Assembly: GCA_050944055.1 (NCBI GenBank)
Contig: JBMNQI010000027.1
Span: 1-29,042, forward strand
Reading direction: 5' to 3'
From: JBMNQI01 sp050944055
GTDB taxonomy: Bacteria; Bacillota; Clostridia; Oscillospirales; Oscillospiraceae
DNA length: 29,042 nucleotides
A program made the position numbers and the translations under genes. Shown piece after piece: positions 15,647 through 23,453 of the stretch. The stretch's first letter is position 1. Every line of letters begins with the position of its first letter. The notes under the pieces were generated by a model. The model had not been told where the DNA came from. It saw only the letters and a list, made by a program, of their open reading frames with translations, and searched no databases.

Positions 15647-16644
15647 TAGGCCGCACCCTCCTCAGCAGCAGTTTCCCCGGCTTTTGATTTTGACTTTCCT
15701 TTTTTTGCCGCCAGATGCGAATACTCCGCTTTTATCCGCGGGTCTACAAGCGCATACGCAAGGTCCGTAATCATATTCATTCCGGAAATAATGAAGGCGC
15801 AGATCAGCACGCAGCTCTGGGTTGTGATAAAATCCTTCTGAGTTATGGAGGAACTCATAAGAGAGCCCATGCCGGGTATATTGAATATGGTCTCGGAAAT
15901 CACCGACCCTGTCAGCGACATGCCGATGTTCATGCCCACGACCGTCATGACGGGTATGAGCGCGTTTTGCAGCGTGTGCTTCCATATGACCTTCTTTTCA
16001 GGCAGCCCTTTGGCGCGCGCCGTCCTGATATAGTCCTGCCTAATAACCTCGAGGATTGAAGAGCGGGTCATGCGCATCGTCATGGCAACCGGCATAAGCG
16101 CGGACGATACAATCGGCAGGATGTATCCTTTCCATGTATCGATGCCGGATACGGGTACCCATCGCAGCTGCACGGCAAAGAACAGCATAAGTATCAGGCA
16201 TACCCAGAACGAAGGCAGGGCAGCCATAATGACCGCAAGGAACGTTGAGGAATAGTCAAGCACCGTGTTTTGCTTGACCGCGGCCAGAATCCCCAGCGGA
16301 ATGCCCATCATTGTCGATAATATTGCGGCTGAAAGGCCTATTCGCACCGTAACCGGAAAACGGTCGTGAACCAGCGACCACACGGATACTTTGTGTATAT
16401 ATGAAGTACCGAAATCTCCATGGAAAATAAGCCTGTAGAAATAGTCTCCAAGCTGCACAAAATACGGCCTGTCAAGGCCGAGCTCATGCGTAATGCGATC
16501 GATATCTTCCTGCGTCGAGTTTACGTTTATTAATGAGTATACGGGGCTGACACTCGAGAAATAGTTGATCGTAAAGACCAGAACAACCACACCGACCAAC
16601 ACCGGAATCAATAACAATAAGCGGTGGATCGTATATCTCAGCAA
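15646..16644 (-). CDS. peptide/nickel-type ABC transporter permease, OppB/DppB-like
   Basis: 332 residues. The N-terminus MLRYTIHRLLLLIPVLVGV and the following DRITHELGLDRPYFVQ loop are standard for OppB/DppB. Six helices and the EAA-like coupling region RTARAKGLPEKKVIWKH are present. The end is a Lys- and Ala-rich tail. A GGAGGGG-type site precedes the ATG. It is separated from the binding-protein gene by a 106-bp gap that holds a GC-rich hairpin (16685-16723). Confidence 0.95.
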   Translation of the reverse strand: MLRYTIHRLLLLIPVLVGVVVLVFTINYFSSVSPVYSLINVNSTQEDIDRITHELGLDRPYFVQLGDYFYRLIFHGDFGTSYIHKVSVWSLVHDRFPVTVRIGLSAAILSTMMGIPLGILAAVKQNTVLDYSSTFLAVIMAALPSFWVCLILMLFFAVQLRWVPVSGIDTWKGYILPIVSSALMPVAMTMRMTRSSILEVIRQDYIRTARAKGLPEKKVIWKHTLQNALIPVMTVVGMNIGMSLTGSVISETIFNIPGMGSLMSSSITQKDFITTQSCVLICAFIISGMNMITDLAYALVDPRIKAEYSHLAAKKGKSKSKAGETAAEEGAA

Positions 16645-16684
16645 GCGGTACCCCTCCTTTCACGGTATAAGGTTTAGCAAGACA

Positions 16685-16723
16685 GGCGGCGGTTCAATCG
16701 CAAAGCCGCAGCGAACCGCCGCC
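16685..16723 (-). repeat. intercistronic GC-rich stem-loop after the binding-protein gene
   Basis: GGCGGCGGTTC (16685-16695) and GAACCGCCGCC (16713-16723) form a perfect 11-bp stem with a 17-base loop. No T-run follows on the minus strand. Such hairpins after solute-binding protein genes often stabilise the upstream mRNA or stop a share of transcripts, so more binding protein is made than permease. The structure is seen and the role is inference. Confidence 0.75.
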
Positions 16724-16750
16724 CGATCCGGTCAGAGAAACCTAAAGCTG

Positions 16751-18331
16751 TTAATACAGGAACGCAGAGGTCAGATAACCGTCGGCCTGGACGGAGCCCG
16801 AGCAGTCGATGTCCGGGGTCGAGGCGTAGTTACAGGTAACCTCATAAAGCGGCAGAATCTTGCCCATTTCCGCGACCTTATCCTGAATCTCATGATAGAT
16901 TTTAATCCTCTCTTCCTGTGAGGCCGGCTTCATGCACCCGTCGTCAATGAGGTTATTGATTTCAGGAGGAGTCTTATTCAGGTTGCCGGGCTGCCAGGAG
17001 AGCCAGGAGTTAAGCACCGAGCCGGGGTCGCTGGAGCCCGAATACTGGGTTATTGTCGAGTCAAGCTTGCCGCTCTGCATACCGGCAAAGAAGGTCGGCA
17101 TGTCGACGACGTTAATTTTCATCGTGATGCCTATATCCGCCAGGTAGCCCTGGATTGCCTCGGCCACCAGCTTATTCAGAGGGCTCTCGTTGACTGTGAG
17201 TTCCCAGGTGAAGTTCTTGACGCCTGATTTCTCCAGGTACTGCTTTGCCAGCTCGGGATCATATTTGTATTTGGTGTTTTTATAAGCCCAGCTCTTCGAG
17301 GGCAGCATTGAAGAGGCGGGAATGTAGGCGCTGCCGCAGACGGCCTGAACTATGGTATCGACGTCGACCGCGTGGCAGATAGCGAGGCGGAGGTCCTGAT
17401 TCTGGAAGGTCGGCAGCGTCTCCGTGTCAAAAATCAGGCCTACGTTCAGCTGTACAGGGCTGTTATACAGCACGTAATTGCTGTCGTTCTTTATGTTGTC
17501 TATATTGGTGCTGTCCGTAAGGTAGCAAAGGTCAAGCCCGCCTGTCGTAAACTGGAGATAACGCGTGTTTTCCTCGTTAATAAAGTAGCATTCAATTTTG
17601 TCATACTTTAATTTGTCAGCGTCCCAGTAATAGGGGTTCTTGACAAGAATCATGTTCTTGCCTGTGGCCCAGGTGCCTTCGATCATATACGGGCCGCAGC
17701 CGAGCGGGTTGACGAAAACATGGTCCTCATTAGCGCGGCCTTCCGTCCAGCTCTCGCTGGCTATGGGGATCAGCGCAAAGTCTTCGATTTGGGTCGGGCT
17801 CTTTTGTTTTACTCCGATTTGTACGGTTGTATCGTCTATGACCTTGCTGTTTGCAAAATCAACGGACTGTGTGCGCATGCCGTTGACCTCATCGGCGGAC
17901 TTAAAAGAAAACAGAACGTCCTTCGCCGTAACCGGATCGCCGTTTGAGAACTTTGCATTTTCGCGGATTTTCACGATGATAGCTGTTCCGTCTTCGTTAT
18001 ATTCGTGGCTTGTGGCTAGCAGATAATGGAACTCGCCGTCAGTCGTAAACTGCCAAAGCGGGCTGTAAAGAGAATAGCATACGAACATTGAGCCGATGTT
18101 CCCGCCGGGGTCGGCATAGTCGAGCTTCGCCGGCTCGCCGTCCAAACCGACGCGAAGCAGGCTATTTCCCTCTTCTCCGGCGGGAGCTTCGCCGGGTGTT
18201 GGAGCTTCAGCGGGTTTTTCTCCGGAATCCGGTGCCTTCGTTGCTTCCGATCCGCCGCCGCCGCAGGCGCATAGCGCAAGCAGAATTGCCAGGACCAAGG
18301 ATAGAGCTAGAAGAGTTTTAGTTTTTTTCAT
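16751..18331 (-). CDS. extracellular solute-binding lipoprotein, family 5 (OppA/DppA-like)
   Basis: 526 residues. The signal peptide has a KKTK start, a hydrophobic core and a lipobox-like LCAC with the lipidated Cys at 23. It is followed by a Gly-, Pro- and Glu-rich linker to about residue 58. The mature protein shows the SBP family 5 pattern: LRVGLDGEPAKLDYADPGG, AKFSNGDPVTAKDVLFSF, then NPLGCGPYMIEG. It is anchored outside the membrane and delivers ligand to the OppBC-type channel. AAGGAG lies 9 bases before the ATG. First gene of the operon, with a good promoter at 18402-18430. Family 5 proteins bind peptides, nickel chelates, opines, bile salts and other small molecules, so the downstream ene-reductases are the best hint of ligand type. 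Confidence 0.95.
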   Translation of the reverse strand: MKKTKTLLALSLVLAILLALCACGGGGSEATKAPDSGEKPAEAPTPGEAPAGEEGNSLLRVGLDGEPAKLDYADPGGNIGSMFVCYSLYSPLWQFTTDGEFHYLLATSHEYNEDGTAIIVKIRENAKFSNGDPVTAKDVLFSFKSADEVNGMRTQSVDFANSKVIDDTTVQIGVKQKSPTQIEDFALIPIASESWTEGRANEDHVFVNPLGCGPYMIEGTWATGKNMILVKNPYYWDADKLKYDKIECYFINEENTRYLQFTTGGLDLCYLTDSTNIDNIKNDSNYVLYNSPVQLNVGLIFDTETLPTFQNQDLRLAICHAVDVDTIVQAVCGSAYIPASSMLPSKSWAYKNTKYKYDPELAKQYLEKSGVKNFTWELTVNESPLNKLVAEAIQGYLADIGITMKINVVDMPTFFAGMQSGKLDSTITQYSGSSDPGSVLNSWLSWQPGNLNKTPPEINNLIDDGCMKPASQEERIKIYHEIQDKVAEMGKILPLYEVTCNYASTPDIDCSGSVQADGYLTSAFLY

Positions 18332-18400
18332 TTCCCTTGACTCCTTTTAGTTTTATTTAAGCCCTTTTTTGAGAAAGAGCTTTTTAACGTTAAAAACTTT

Positions 18401-18409
18401 TGTTATAAT
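18401..18409 (+). promoter_or_regulatory. extended -10 promoter of the four-helix membrane protein gene
   Basis: TGTTATAAT is a perfect extended -10 element (TGN then TATAAT). The -35 region (TTTTTA at 18381-18386) is weak, as is usual for extended -10 promoters. The transcript would start about 28 bases before the ATG at 18445. Confidence 0.6.
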
Positions 18410-18430
18410 GCGTATGGTACATTATGACAA
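18402..18430 (-). promoter_or_regulatory. promoter of the importer-reductase operon
   Basis: On the minus strand TTGTCA (complement of 18425-18430), 17 bases and TATAAC (complement of 18402-18407) each match consensus at 5 of 6 positions. The start would be near 18395, giving a leader of about 60 bases before the binding-protein ATG. The -10 box overlaps that of the plus-strand promoter for the next gene. Confidence 0.65.
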
Positions 18431-18444
18431 TTAAGGAGAAGATT

Positions 18445-19002
18445 ATGGCCAGATATGTGAATTGGTACTGGGACGGCTGGAAAATGAAAACGGTTCTGAA
18501 TGAGAAGGGCAGAAAAAAGAGAATATTTGTTTATGAAGGCGAATACTACAGTTTTAATCTTGCGCCGCGAAGCCTGATGCTCCTGAAGGCCATATACCTG
18601 ATACTGACTGCCGCGTTATTTACTGTCTTTATCCTCAGCAGTATTGTGGGAGCTCCCAGCGGCGAGGCTTTTTACTCGGGCGGCCCCGCCATGCTGACGA
18701 TTATCCCTTTTATTTATCTGTTTATGGGCGTTTTCAGCCTGATTCCGGTCAAGGAAAAAATGACTTACCGCTCTTACTATGCTTCAATGAAGCGTATCAA
18801 GTATTCGACGCGCTTTGCCATCGCGTTTTTGGCTGCAAGCGTCATAGGTCAAATCGTGTTTCTGGCGCTTAACCGTTTAAACGGGCAACTCTGGCCCGAG
18901 TTGTGGCGGCTCTTTGGTTCTCTGTTCTGCATCGCCGTTCTTGGAGCCATGTTCTATCTCAGGCACAGGTTCCCGGCCAATATGATAAACAGCTCCGAAT
19001 AG
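18445..19002 (+). CDS. four-helix membrane protein, function unknown
   Basis: 185 residues. The ATG at 18445 is preferred over the in-frame ATG at 18424 because AAGGAGA (18433-18439) lies between them at a proper 5-base spacing. A soluble N-terminal part rich in aromatic and basic residues (WYWDGWKMK, then GRKKRIFVYEGEYYSF) precedes four likely membrane helices at about 43-67, 82-102, 121-142 and 153-172. No known family is recognised. It is divergent from the importer operon and shares the promoter zone with it, so it may be co-regulated. The gene after it is a MATE exporter with its own likely promoter. It is probably an inner-membrane protein. Function not assigned. Confidence 0.82.
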   Translation: MARYVNWYWDGWKMKTVLNEKGRKKRIFVYEGEYYSFNLAPRSLMLLKAIYLILTAALFTVFILSSIVGAPSGEAFYSGGPAMLTIIPFIYLFMGVFSLIPVKEKMTYRSYYASMKRIKYSTRFAIAFLAASVIGQIVFLALNRLNGQLWPELWRLFGSLFCIAVLGAMFYLRHRFPANMINSSE

Positions 19003-19094
19003 TAATATTTACTAAATATTATATTAGCACTTTGGTGTTTGATAGTCAATAGTTATAAAACAATTGATCTGCTGATAATTACTGCATTTGCGGA

Positions 19095-19123
19095 TGTACA
19101 TTTCTTTTTGTTTGTAATATAAT
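19095..19123 (+). promoter_or_regulatory. promoter of the MATE exporter gene
   Basis: TGTACA (19095-19100), 17 bases and a perfect TATAAT (19118-19123), 30 bases before the start codon. The rest of the 19003-19153 gap is AT-rich and contains one 8-bp inverted repeat (19003-19010 with 19014-19021) right after the previous stop codon. Confidence 0.55.
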
Positions 19124-19153
19124 TGGTTTTTAATTTCCTCAGGAGGTTATAGT

Positions 19154-20518
19154 TTGAAAGAAAAAACCATGATAAACGACCTCACAACAGGCAGCGTCGC
19201 AAAAACCCTGATAGTATTCGCGTACCCCTTCATGCTGTCGAATCTCCTCCAGGTTGTCTACAACATGGCGGATATGATAGTCATGGGACAGTTTGTGGGG
19301 AAAACCGGCCTGTCTGCTGTCTCCATCGGCGGAGATATTCTGCATATGCTTACTCTGTTAGCGCTGGGCTTTGCCAGCGCGGGCCAGGTACTTATATCAC
19401 AGTACGTCGGGGCCGGGGACAAGGCAGCCATAAAAAATTCCATAGGAACGCTGTTTACTTTCATTCTTTCCAGTTCCATAGTGGTCTCCGTATTCTGCTT
19501 CATCTTCGGCGAAAACATGCTCCGAGCCATGAACGCCCCCCCGGAAACCTATGATTACGCATACAGCTACATAATAACCTGTTTTGCCGGGCTGTTCTTG
19601 ATTTACGGTTACAATACGGTAAGCGCAATACTCCGGGGCATGGGCGATTCAAAACGCCCGTTTATCTTTATTGCGATAGCGGCGGTGACGAATCTGCTGC
19701 TTGATCTGCTTTTTGTCGCGGTATTTGATATGGCGGCTTTCGGAGCGGCTCTTGCCACGGTTATCGGCCAGGGGCTGAGCTTTGTGTTGTCTATAATCTA
19801 TCTGTACAGGCGGCGTGACGAATTCGGCTTTGACTTCAAACCGGCAAGCTTTAAAATCGACGGCGATAAGCTGAAAAGGCTGCTGCGGTTAGGAGTGCCG
19901 ATGTGCCTTGAGTACGGCGCAATCTCACTGTCTATGCTCTTTGTAAACTCATATTTGAATGCCTACGGTGTCGTCGCCTCGGCTGTCTCCGGCATCGGGA
20001 ATAAGCTTGGAAATATTGCTAGCGTTGTAACCGGAGGCTTGAGCCTGGCAGGCTCATCAATGATCGGGCAGTGCGTCGGCGCGGGAAAGCTTGAAAGAGT
20101 TAAGAAGGTCATAACAACTTCTCTGCTACTGGGCCTTGTTTCTTCCGCCCTGCTTTCCATATTGATGTTGCTTTTCCCGAATGCGGTCTTCGGATTATTC
20201 AACAGCGACCCCGAGGTGCTTGGCCTCGCTTATACCTTCATCCCCTGCGCCATACTTCTGTTTTTCGGCTTTGCCGCGCGCGCACCCTTCCTTGCGCTTA
20301 TTAATGGCATAGGATTCGCCGCTATGAACATGTTTGTCGGCATTCTGGACGGCGTTGTTTTCCGTGTCGGGCTGGCTCTGTTAATGGGCATCACTTTTGG
20401 TATGGGAATACATGGGTTCTGGTACGGCCATGCGCTTGCCGGTTTCGTGCCGTTCATAATAGGAGGGATTTTTTACATCTCCGGAAAATGGAAAACACGC
20501 AAGCTGCTTATCGAATAG
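19154..20518 (+). CDS. MATE family efflux transporter
   Basis: 454 residues from a TTG start, chosen because AGGAGG (19141-19146) lies 7 bases upstream. Twelve hydrophobic helices form two related halves. Family motifs are visible in both: FAYPFMLSNLLQVVYNMADMIVMG near the N-terminus and GVPMCLEYGAISLSMLFVNSYLN in the second half. MATE proteins expel drugs, phenolics or metabolites in exchange for Na+ or H+. It sits between the membrane protein of unknown function and the MarR-reductase pair, followed by its own terminator, so it is probably monocistronic. A role in exporting toxic phenolic compounds or products is plausible but not shown. Confidence 0.94.
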   Translation: MKEKTMINDLTTGSVAKTLIVFAYPFMLSNLLQVVYNMADMIVMGQFVGKTGLSAVSIGGDILHMLTLLALGFASAGQVLISQYVGAGDKAAIKNSIGTLFTFILSSSIVVSVFCFIFGENMLRAMNAPPETYDYAYSYIITCFAGLFLIYGYNTVSAILRGMGDSKRPFIFIAIAAVTNLLLDLLFVAVFDMAAFGAALATVIGQGLSFVLSIIYLYRRRDEFGFDFKPASFKIDGDKLKRLLRLGVPMCLEYGAISLSMLFVNSYLNAYGVVASAVSGIGNKLGNIASVVTGGLSLAGSSMIGQCVGAGKLERVKKVITTSLLLGLVSSALLSILMLLFPNAVFGLFNSDPEVLGLAYTFIPCAILLFFGFAARAPFLALINGIGFAAMNMFVGILDGVVFRVGLALLMGITFGMGIHGFWYGHALAGFVPFIIGGIFYISGKWKTRKLLIE

Positions 20519-20535
20519 TTGGCTTTCCATCCCGT

Positions 20536-20563
20536 CCCCTTGTAAGTTGCAAGGGGTTTTTTT
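20536..20563 (+). terminator. rho-independent terminator after the MATE gene
   Basis: CCCCTTG (20536-20542) and CAAGGGG (20550-20556) form a 7-bp stem with a 7-base loop, directly followed by seven T residues. Confidence 0.92.
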
Positions 20564-20581
20564 ATATGAGTTGGAAAATAG

Positions 20582-20609
20582 TTGACTTTTTTAAAATCAG
20601 TATTATAGA
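20582..20609 (+). promoter_or_regulatory. promoter of the MarR-reductase operon
   Basis: TTGACT (20582-20587), 16 bases and TATAGA (20604-20609), 44 bases before the MarR start. No strong palindrome that would be an obvious MarR operator was found here. Confidence 0.5.
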
Positions 20610-20653
20610 ATACATTACGTGGCATGCAACATAAATCAGAGGTGACAAGAAAT

Positions 20654-21088
20654 ATGGATTACCAGTTCGGTTATCCGTTCCGCCGGATAAGAAATGCTTA
20701 TGAGCAGATCTTCAATAATAAGCTGAGGCCTTACGGAATAACGATTTCTCAAATCGAAATCCTGGCTTATTTATGCGTAAACAGCGGACGGACGATCGTG
20801 CTTAAGGACCTGGAGAGGGAGTTTCATCTCAACCACTCTACCGTTATCGGGATAATTCGACGCCTGGAGGACAAAGGCTACGTCTCCAGCAAGAGCTGCG
20901 ATTTTGACAGGCGCAGCAGGATAATTGCCGCAACTGAGGCCGGAATGGAGTTTACCGCTTCGATGAAGGAGAATATTGACAGTATTGACAGGCTGGTAAC
21001 CAGAAACATGACCGAGGAACAGGCGGAACAATTGTACGGGCTCTTGCTTATCGCTATGGATAATCTGAAAATCAGGAAAGAAGGTTGA
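20654..21088 (+). CDS. MarR-family transcriptional regulator
   Basis: 144 residues from the ATG at 20654, chosen because AGAGGTGA (20638-20645) is spaced 8 bases from it. An earlier in-frame ATG at 20624 lacks a site. The winged helix-turn-helix shows ISQIEILAYLCVNSG, LKDLEREFHLNHSTVIGIIRRLEDKGYV and the wing SKSCDFDRRSRIIAATEAG, the usual DxRxR-type wing of MarR. It is followed after 3 bases by the reductase gene, so it most likely controls that operon and itself, commonly in response to a phenolic or similar aromatic ligand. The ligand is not known here. Confidence 0.93.
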   Translation: MDYQFGYPFRRIRNAYEQIFNNKLRPYGITISQIEILAYLCVNSGRTIVLKDLEREFHLNHSTVIGIIRRLEDKGYVSSKSCDFDRRSRIIAATEAGMEFTASMKENIDSIDRLVTRNMTEEQAEQLYGLLLIAMDNLKIRKEG

Positions 21089-21091
21089 ATT

Positions 21092-23086
21092 ATGAATCAG
21101 AAGTACGCGCATTTGCTCTCACCCGTAAAGCTAGGCCCCTATGTCCTGAAAAGCAGGTTTGTCTCGGCCAATTCGCTCCCCCATTTTTTACAGGGGCCGG
21201 AAACTTTCCCGAACGACCAGGTCATAAACCATGTGGTTTCTCTTGCGAAAAACGGAGCGGCGATTGTAACCTTCGCCGACTGGACAAATCCGAAGCAGCG
21301 CGAGTCTTTTAACGAGGACGGGAAGCGCTTCCCCATGTATGACATAAGCGACCCGAGCGTTGAAAACTATCTATGCCAGCTTGTCGACCAGGTACATTAC
21401 TACAACTCAAGAATATCTATCGCGATCATGCCTTTTGCGGCTTTTGACCCCGTTTATGACGTGTCGGACGTACCCGCTGTAGATCTGTCGGTGGTTGATC
21501 CGCTGACCGCCGCGTTAGAGCTCGGTATGGGCGTTGTGATGAGAGGCGGAAAAGCCGGAAAGCAGCTCACTCATGAACAGATACGCGAGCTTATCGAATT
21601 TGAAGCCCAAAGGATCTACTACTATAAAAAACTGGGCTATGACATGACGACTTTGCACTTCGCTTACAGGGCTACTTTGTTTTCGAGATTCCTCTCTCCC
21701 CTGACCAACAAACGCACGGACGAATACGGGGGACCTATCGAAAACCGCGCGCGCTTCCTGATTGAGTTCTGTTCCCGAATCAAGCAGCTTTGCGGGAAGG
21801 ACTTCCCTATCGAGGTGCAGCTTACGGGAAGCGAAACCGGCGGAACGACTATCGAGGAGACTATCAAAATGGCAAAGCTCTGCGAAGGGCTTGTCGATAT
21901 CTTCCAGTTCCGCGCGGAAACCGGCAACCTGAACCATCCGACAGGCTATAACTCAAGAGAGCACGAATACGAATCCCTGGCCGACTGCGCCGCCGTTAAA
22001 GCGAGCGGTACAAGCATACTGTGCGAGGTCATAGGTGGGCTGCAGGACCTTGACGACGCCGAGGAGATTATAGCCTCCGGTAAGGCCGATTTGATTGGCG
22101 GCGCGCGCGCTTTCTTCGTGGATTTCGATTACTATAAGAAGGCCCTGGAAGGGCGCGGGGAAGATGTTATCCCCTGCGTGCGCTGCAATAAATGCCACGT
22201 GTCCAGCATGGAGGGTAAATGGGTATCGTTTTGTACTGTCAATCCCACAGTCGGCATAGCGCACAAGCTTGACAAGCTTGTCGACCCGTTGGAGGGCATT
22301 AAAAACGTGGCGGTTGTCGGCGGAGGGCCGGCAGGTATGCGCGCCGCACTAATGACGGCGGAGCGCGGGCACAAAGTTACGCTGTTTGAAAAAGCGGACT
22401 CTCTTGGCGGTCAGCTGAAAATAATGGATTACCCGTCCTTCAAATGGCCTTTGAAAAGATACCGTGAATATTTAAAGAAGCAGCTTGAGAAGGCTGGGGT
22501 CGACATACGCTTAAACACAAATGCCACTCCGGATTCATTAAAGGACGGCAATTATGACGCTGTCATAGTCGCGATAGGCTCTAAACCAAAGCTCCCGCCT
22601 ATTTCCGGCGCGGATAAGGCCTGGAACATACTCGACGTATTCGGCAACGAGGATAAGCTTGGGCACCGCGTCGTAGTAATAGGAGGCAGCGAGAGCGGTA
22701 CGGAGGCCGCCATGTACCTGGCGGAAAACGGTCACGCCGTTACGCTTCTGACGCGCCAGAACAAGATAGCGCCGGATGCTACGCCAATACATTACCGCGA
22801 GATGCTGGAGGAGTACTTCAATTCTCTGAAGGAGCTTAAGGCGTATACCGGGGCAACGGCAACCGGGATTTGCGACGGTTACGTGATCTATACGGACAAA
22901 GACGGTAACAGCAAAAGAATCGAGTGCGATTCGGTCGTCGCCCTGGGAGGCATGCAGGCGCTTCAGGACGAGGCCATGGCCTTCTATGGAATAGCCAGAC
23001 AGACTTTCATGATAGGAGACTGCTATGAGGTCGGCTGTGTCAGAGACTGCAACCGCTCCGCATTTGCCGCGGCAAATCAGATCTGA
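21092..23086 (+). CDS. OYE-family flavin/Fe-S ene-reductase, HFLQGPE subfamily, MarR-linked
   Basis: 664 residues. The ATG follows the MarR stop by 3 bases, with GAAGG upstream. The FMN TIM barrel has HFLQGPETFP (31-40), HFAYR (His189 onward) and FLSPLTNKRTDEYGG. The 4Fe-4S ligands are Cys362, Cys365, Cys368 and Cys381 (CVRCNKC, then FCTVNP). The FAD/NAD(P) half begins VVGGGPAG (408-415) and includes VVIGGSESGTEA. The same GGSESG variant appears in the reductase at 8737-10710, while the HFAYR loop matches the one at 10800-12722. The predicted reaction is NAD(P)H-driven reduction of an activated C=C bond in the cytoplasm. A MarR partner suggests induction by an aromatic or phenolic ligand, which may be the substrate (inference). 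Confidence 0.93.
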   Translation: MNQKYAHLLSPVKLGPYVLKSRFVSANSLPHFLQGPETFPNDQVINHVVSLAKNGAAIVTFADWTNPKQRESFNEDGKRFPMYDISDPSVENYLCQLVDQVHYYNSRISIAIMPFAAFDPVYDVSDVPAVDLSVVDPLTAALELGMGVVMRGGKAGKQLTHEQIRELIEFEAQRIYYYKKLGYDMTTLHFAYRATLFSRFLSPLTNKRTDEYGGPIENRARFLIEFCSRIKQLCGKDFPIEVQLTGSETGGTTIEETIKMAKLCEGLVDIFQFRAETGNLNHPTGYNSREHEYESLADCAAVKASGTSILCEVIGGLQDLDDAEEIIASGKADLIGGARAFFVDFDYYKKALEGRGEDVIPCVRCNKCHVSSMEGKWVSFCTVNPTVGIAHKLDKLVDPLEGIKNVAVVGGGPAGMRAALMTAERGHKVTLFEKADSLGGQLKIMDYPSFKWPLKRYREYLKKQLEKAGVDIRLNTNATPDSLKDGNYDAVIVAIGSKPKLPPISGADKAWNILDVFGNEDKLGHRVVVIGGSESGTEAAMYLAENGHAVTLLTRQNKIAPDATPIHYREMLEEYFNSLKELKAYTGATATGICDGYVIYTDKDGNSKRIECDSVVALGGMQALQDEAMAFYGIARQTFMIGDCYEVGCVRDCNRSAFAAANQI

Positions 23087-23402
23087 CAATTTATTCCGGC
23101 CCTCTGCTTAACGGCGGTTTTCCCTATCTCTATATGCGTTAATTGTATAACTAAATCTCATCCGCATAAGAAATTATATTAGACCGGGAAACATAAACTG
23201 TCTAATAAAAATAAATCTCCGGTCATTTCTGTAAAAATATTTAAGCAAAGTATATAATCGGTTAATCATTCCTGTCAAATTGCATTTTTTATATGTATTC
23301 ATGACATTGAGGTTATAAGCCTCTCTGGTTGCGCAAACAATATCTTTTATGTGATTATTTAACGCTTTCCCTGAATTCTCATTATTATCTGTCCGAATTG
23401 GC
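23087..23402. other. AT-rich intergenic stretch without a recognisable gene
   Basis: Between the reductase stop codon and the LysR terminator no convincing coding region, RNA gene or repeat is visible. A 97-codon minus-strand reading frame runs through it but overlaps the terminator hairpin, lacks a good ribosome binding site and has no recognisable domain. The plus-strand reductase has no clear terminator of its own here. Confidence 0.6.
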
Positions 23403-23446
23403 AAAACTCCCCGCTTGCTCAGCTCTGCCGGCAAACGGGGAGTTTT
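23403..23446 (-). terminator. terminator hairpin after the LysR gene, possibly bidirectional
   Basis: AAAACTCCCCG (23403-23413) and CGGGGAGTTTT (23436-23446) form a perfect 11-bp stem, extended by TTGC/GCAA after one mismatch. It ends in TTTT on both strands, 8 bases beyond the LysR stop codon. Confidence 0.8.
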
Positions 23447-23453
23447 GAAAAAG

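Noticed and set aside
20618..20629. GTGGCATGCAAC as MarR operator
   Set aside because: The palindrome is imperfect and short and lies downstream of the expected start point. It was too weak to list as a feature.
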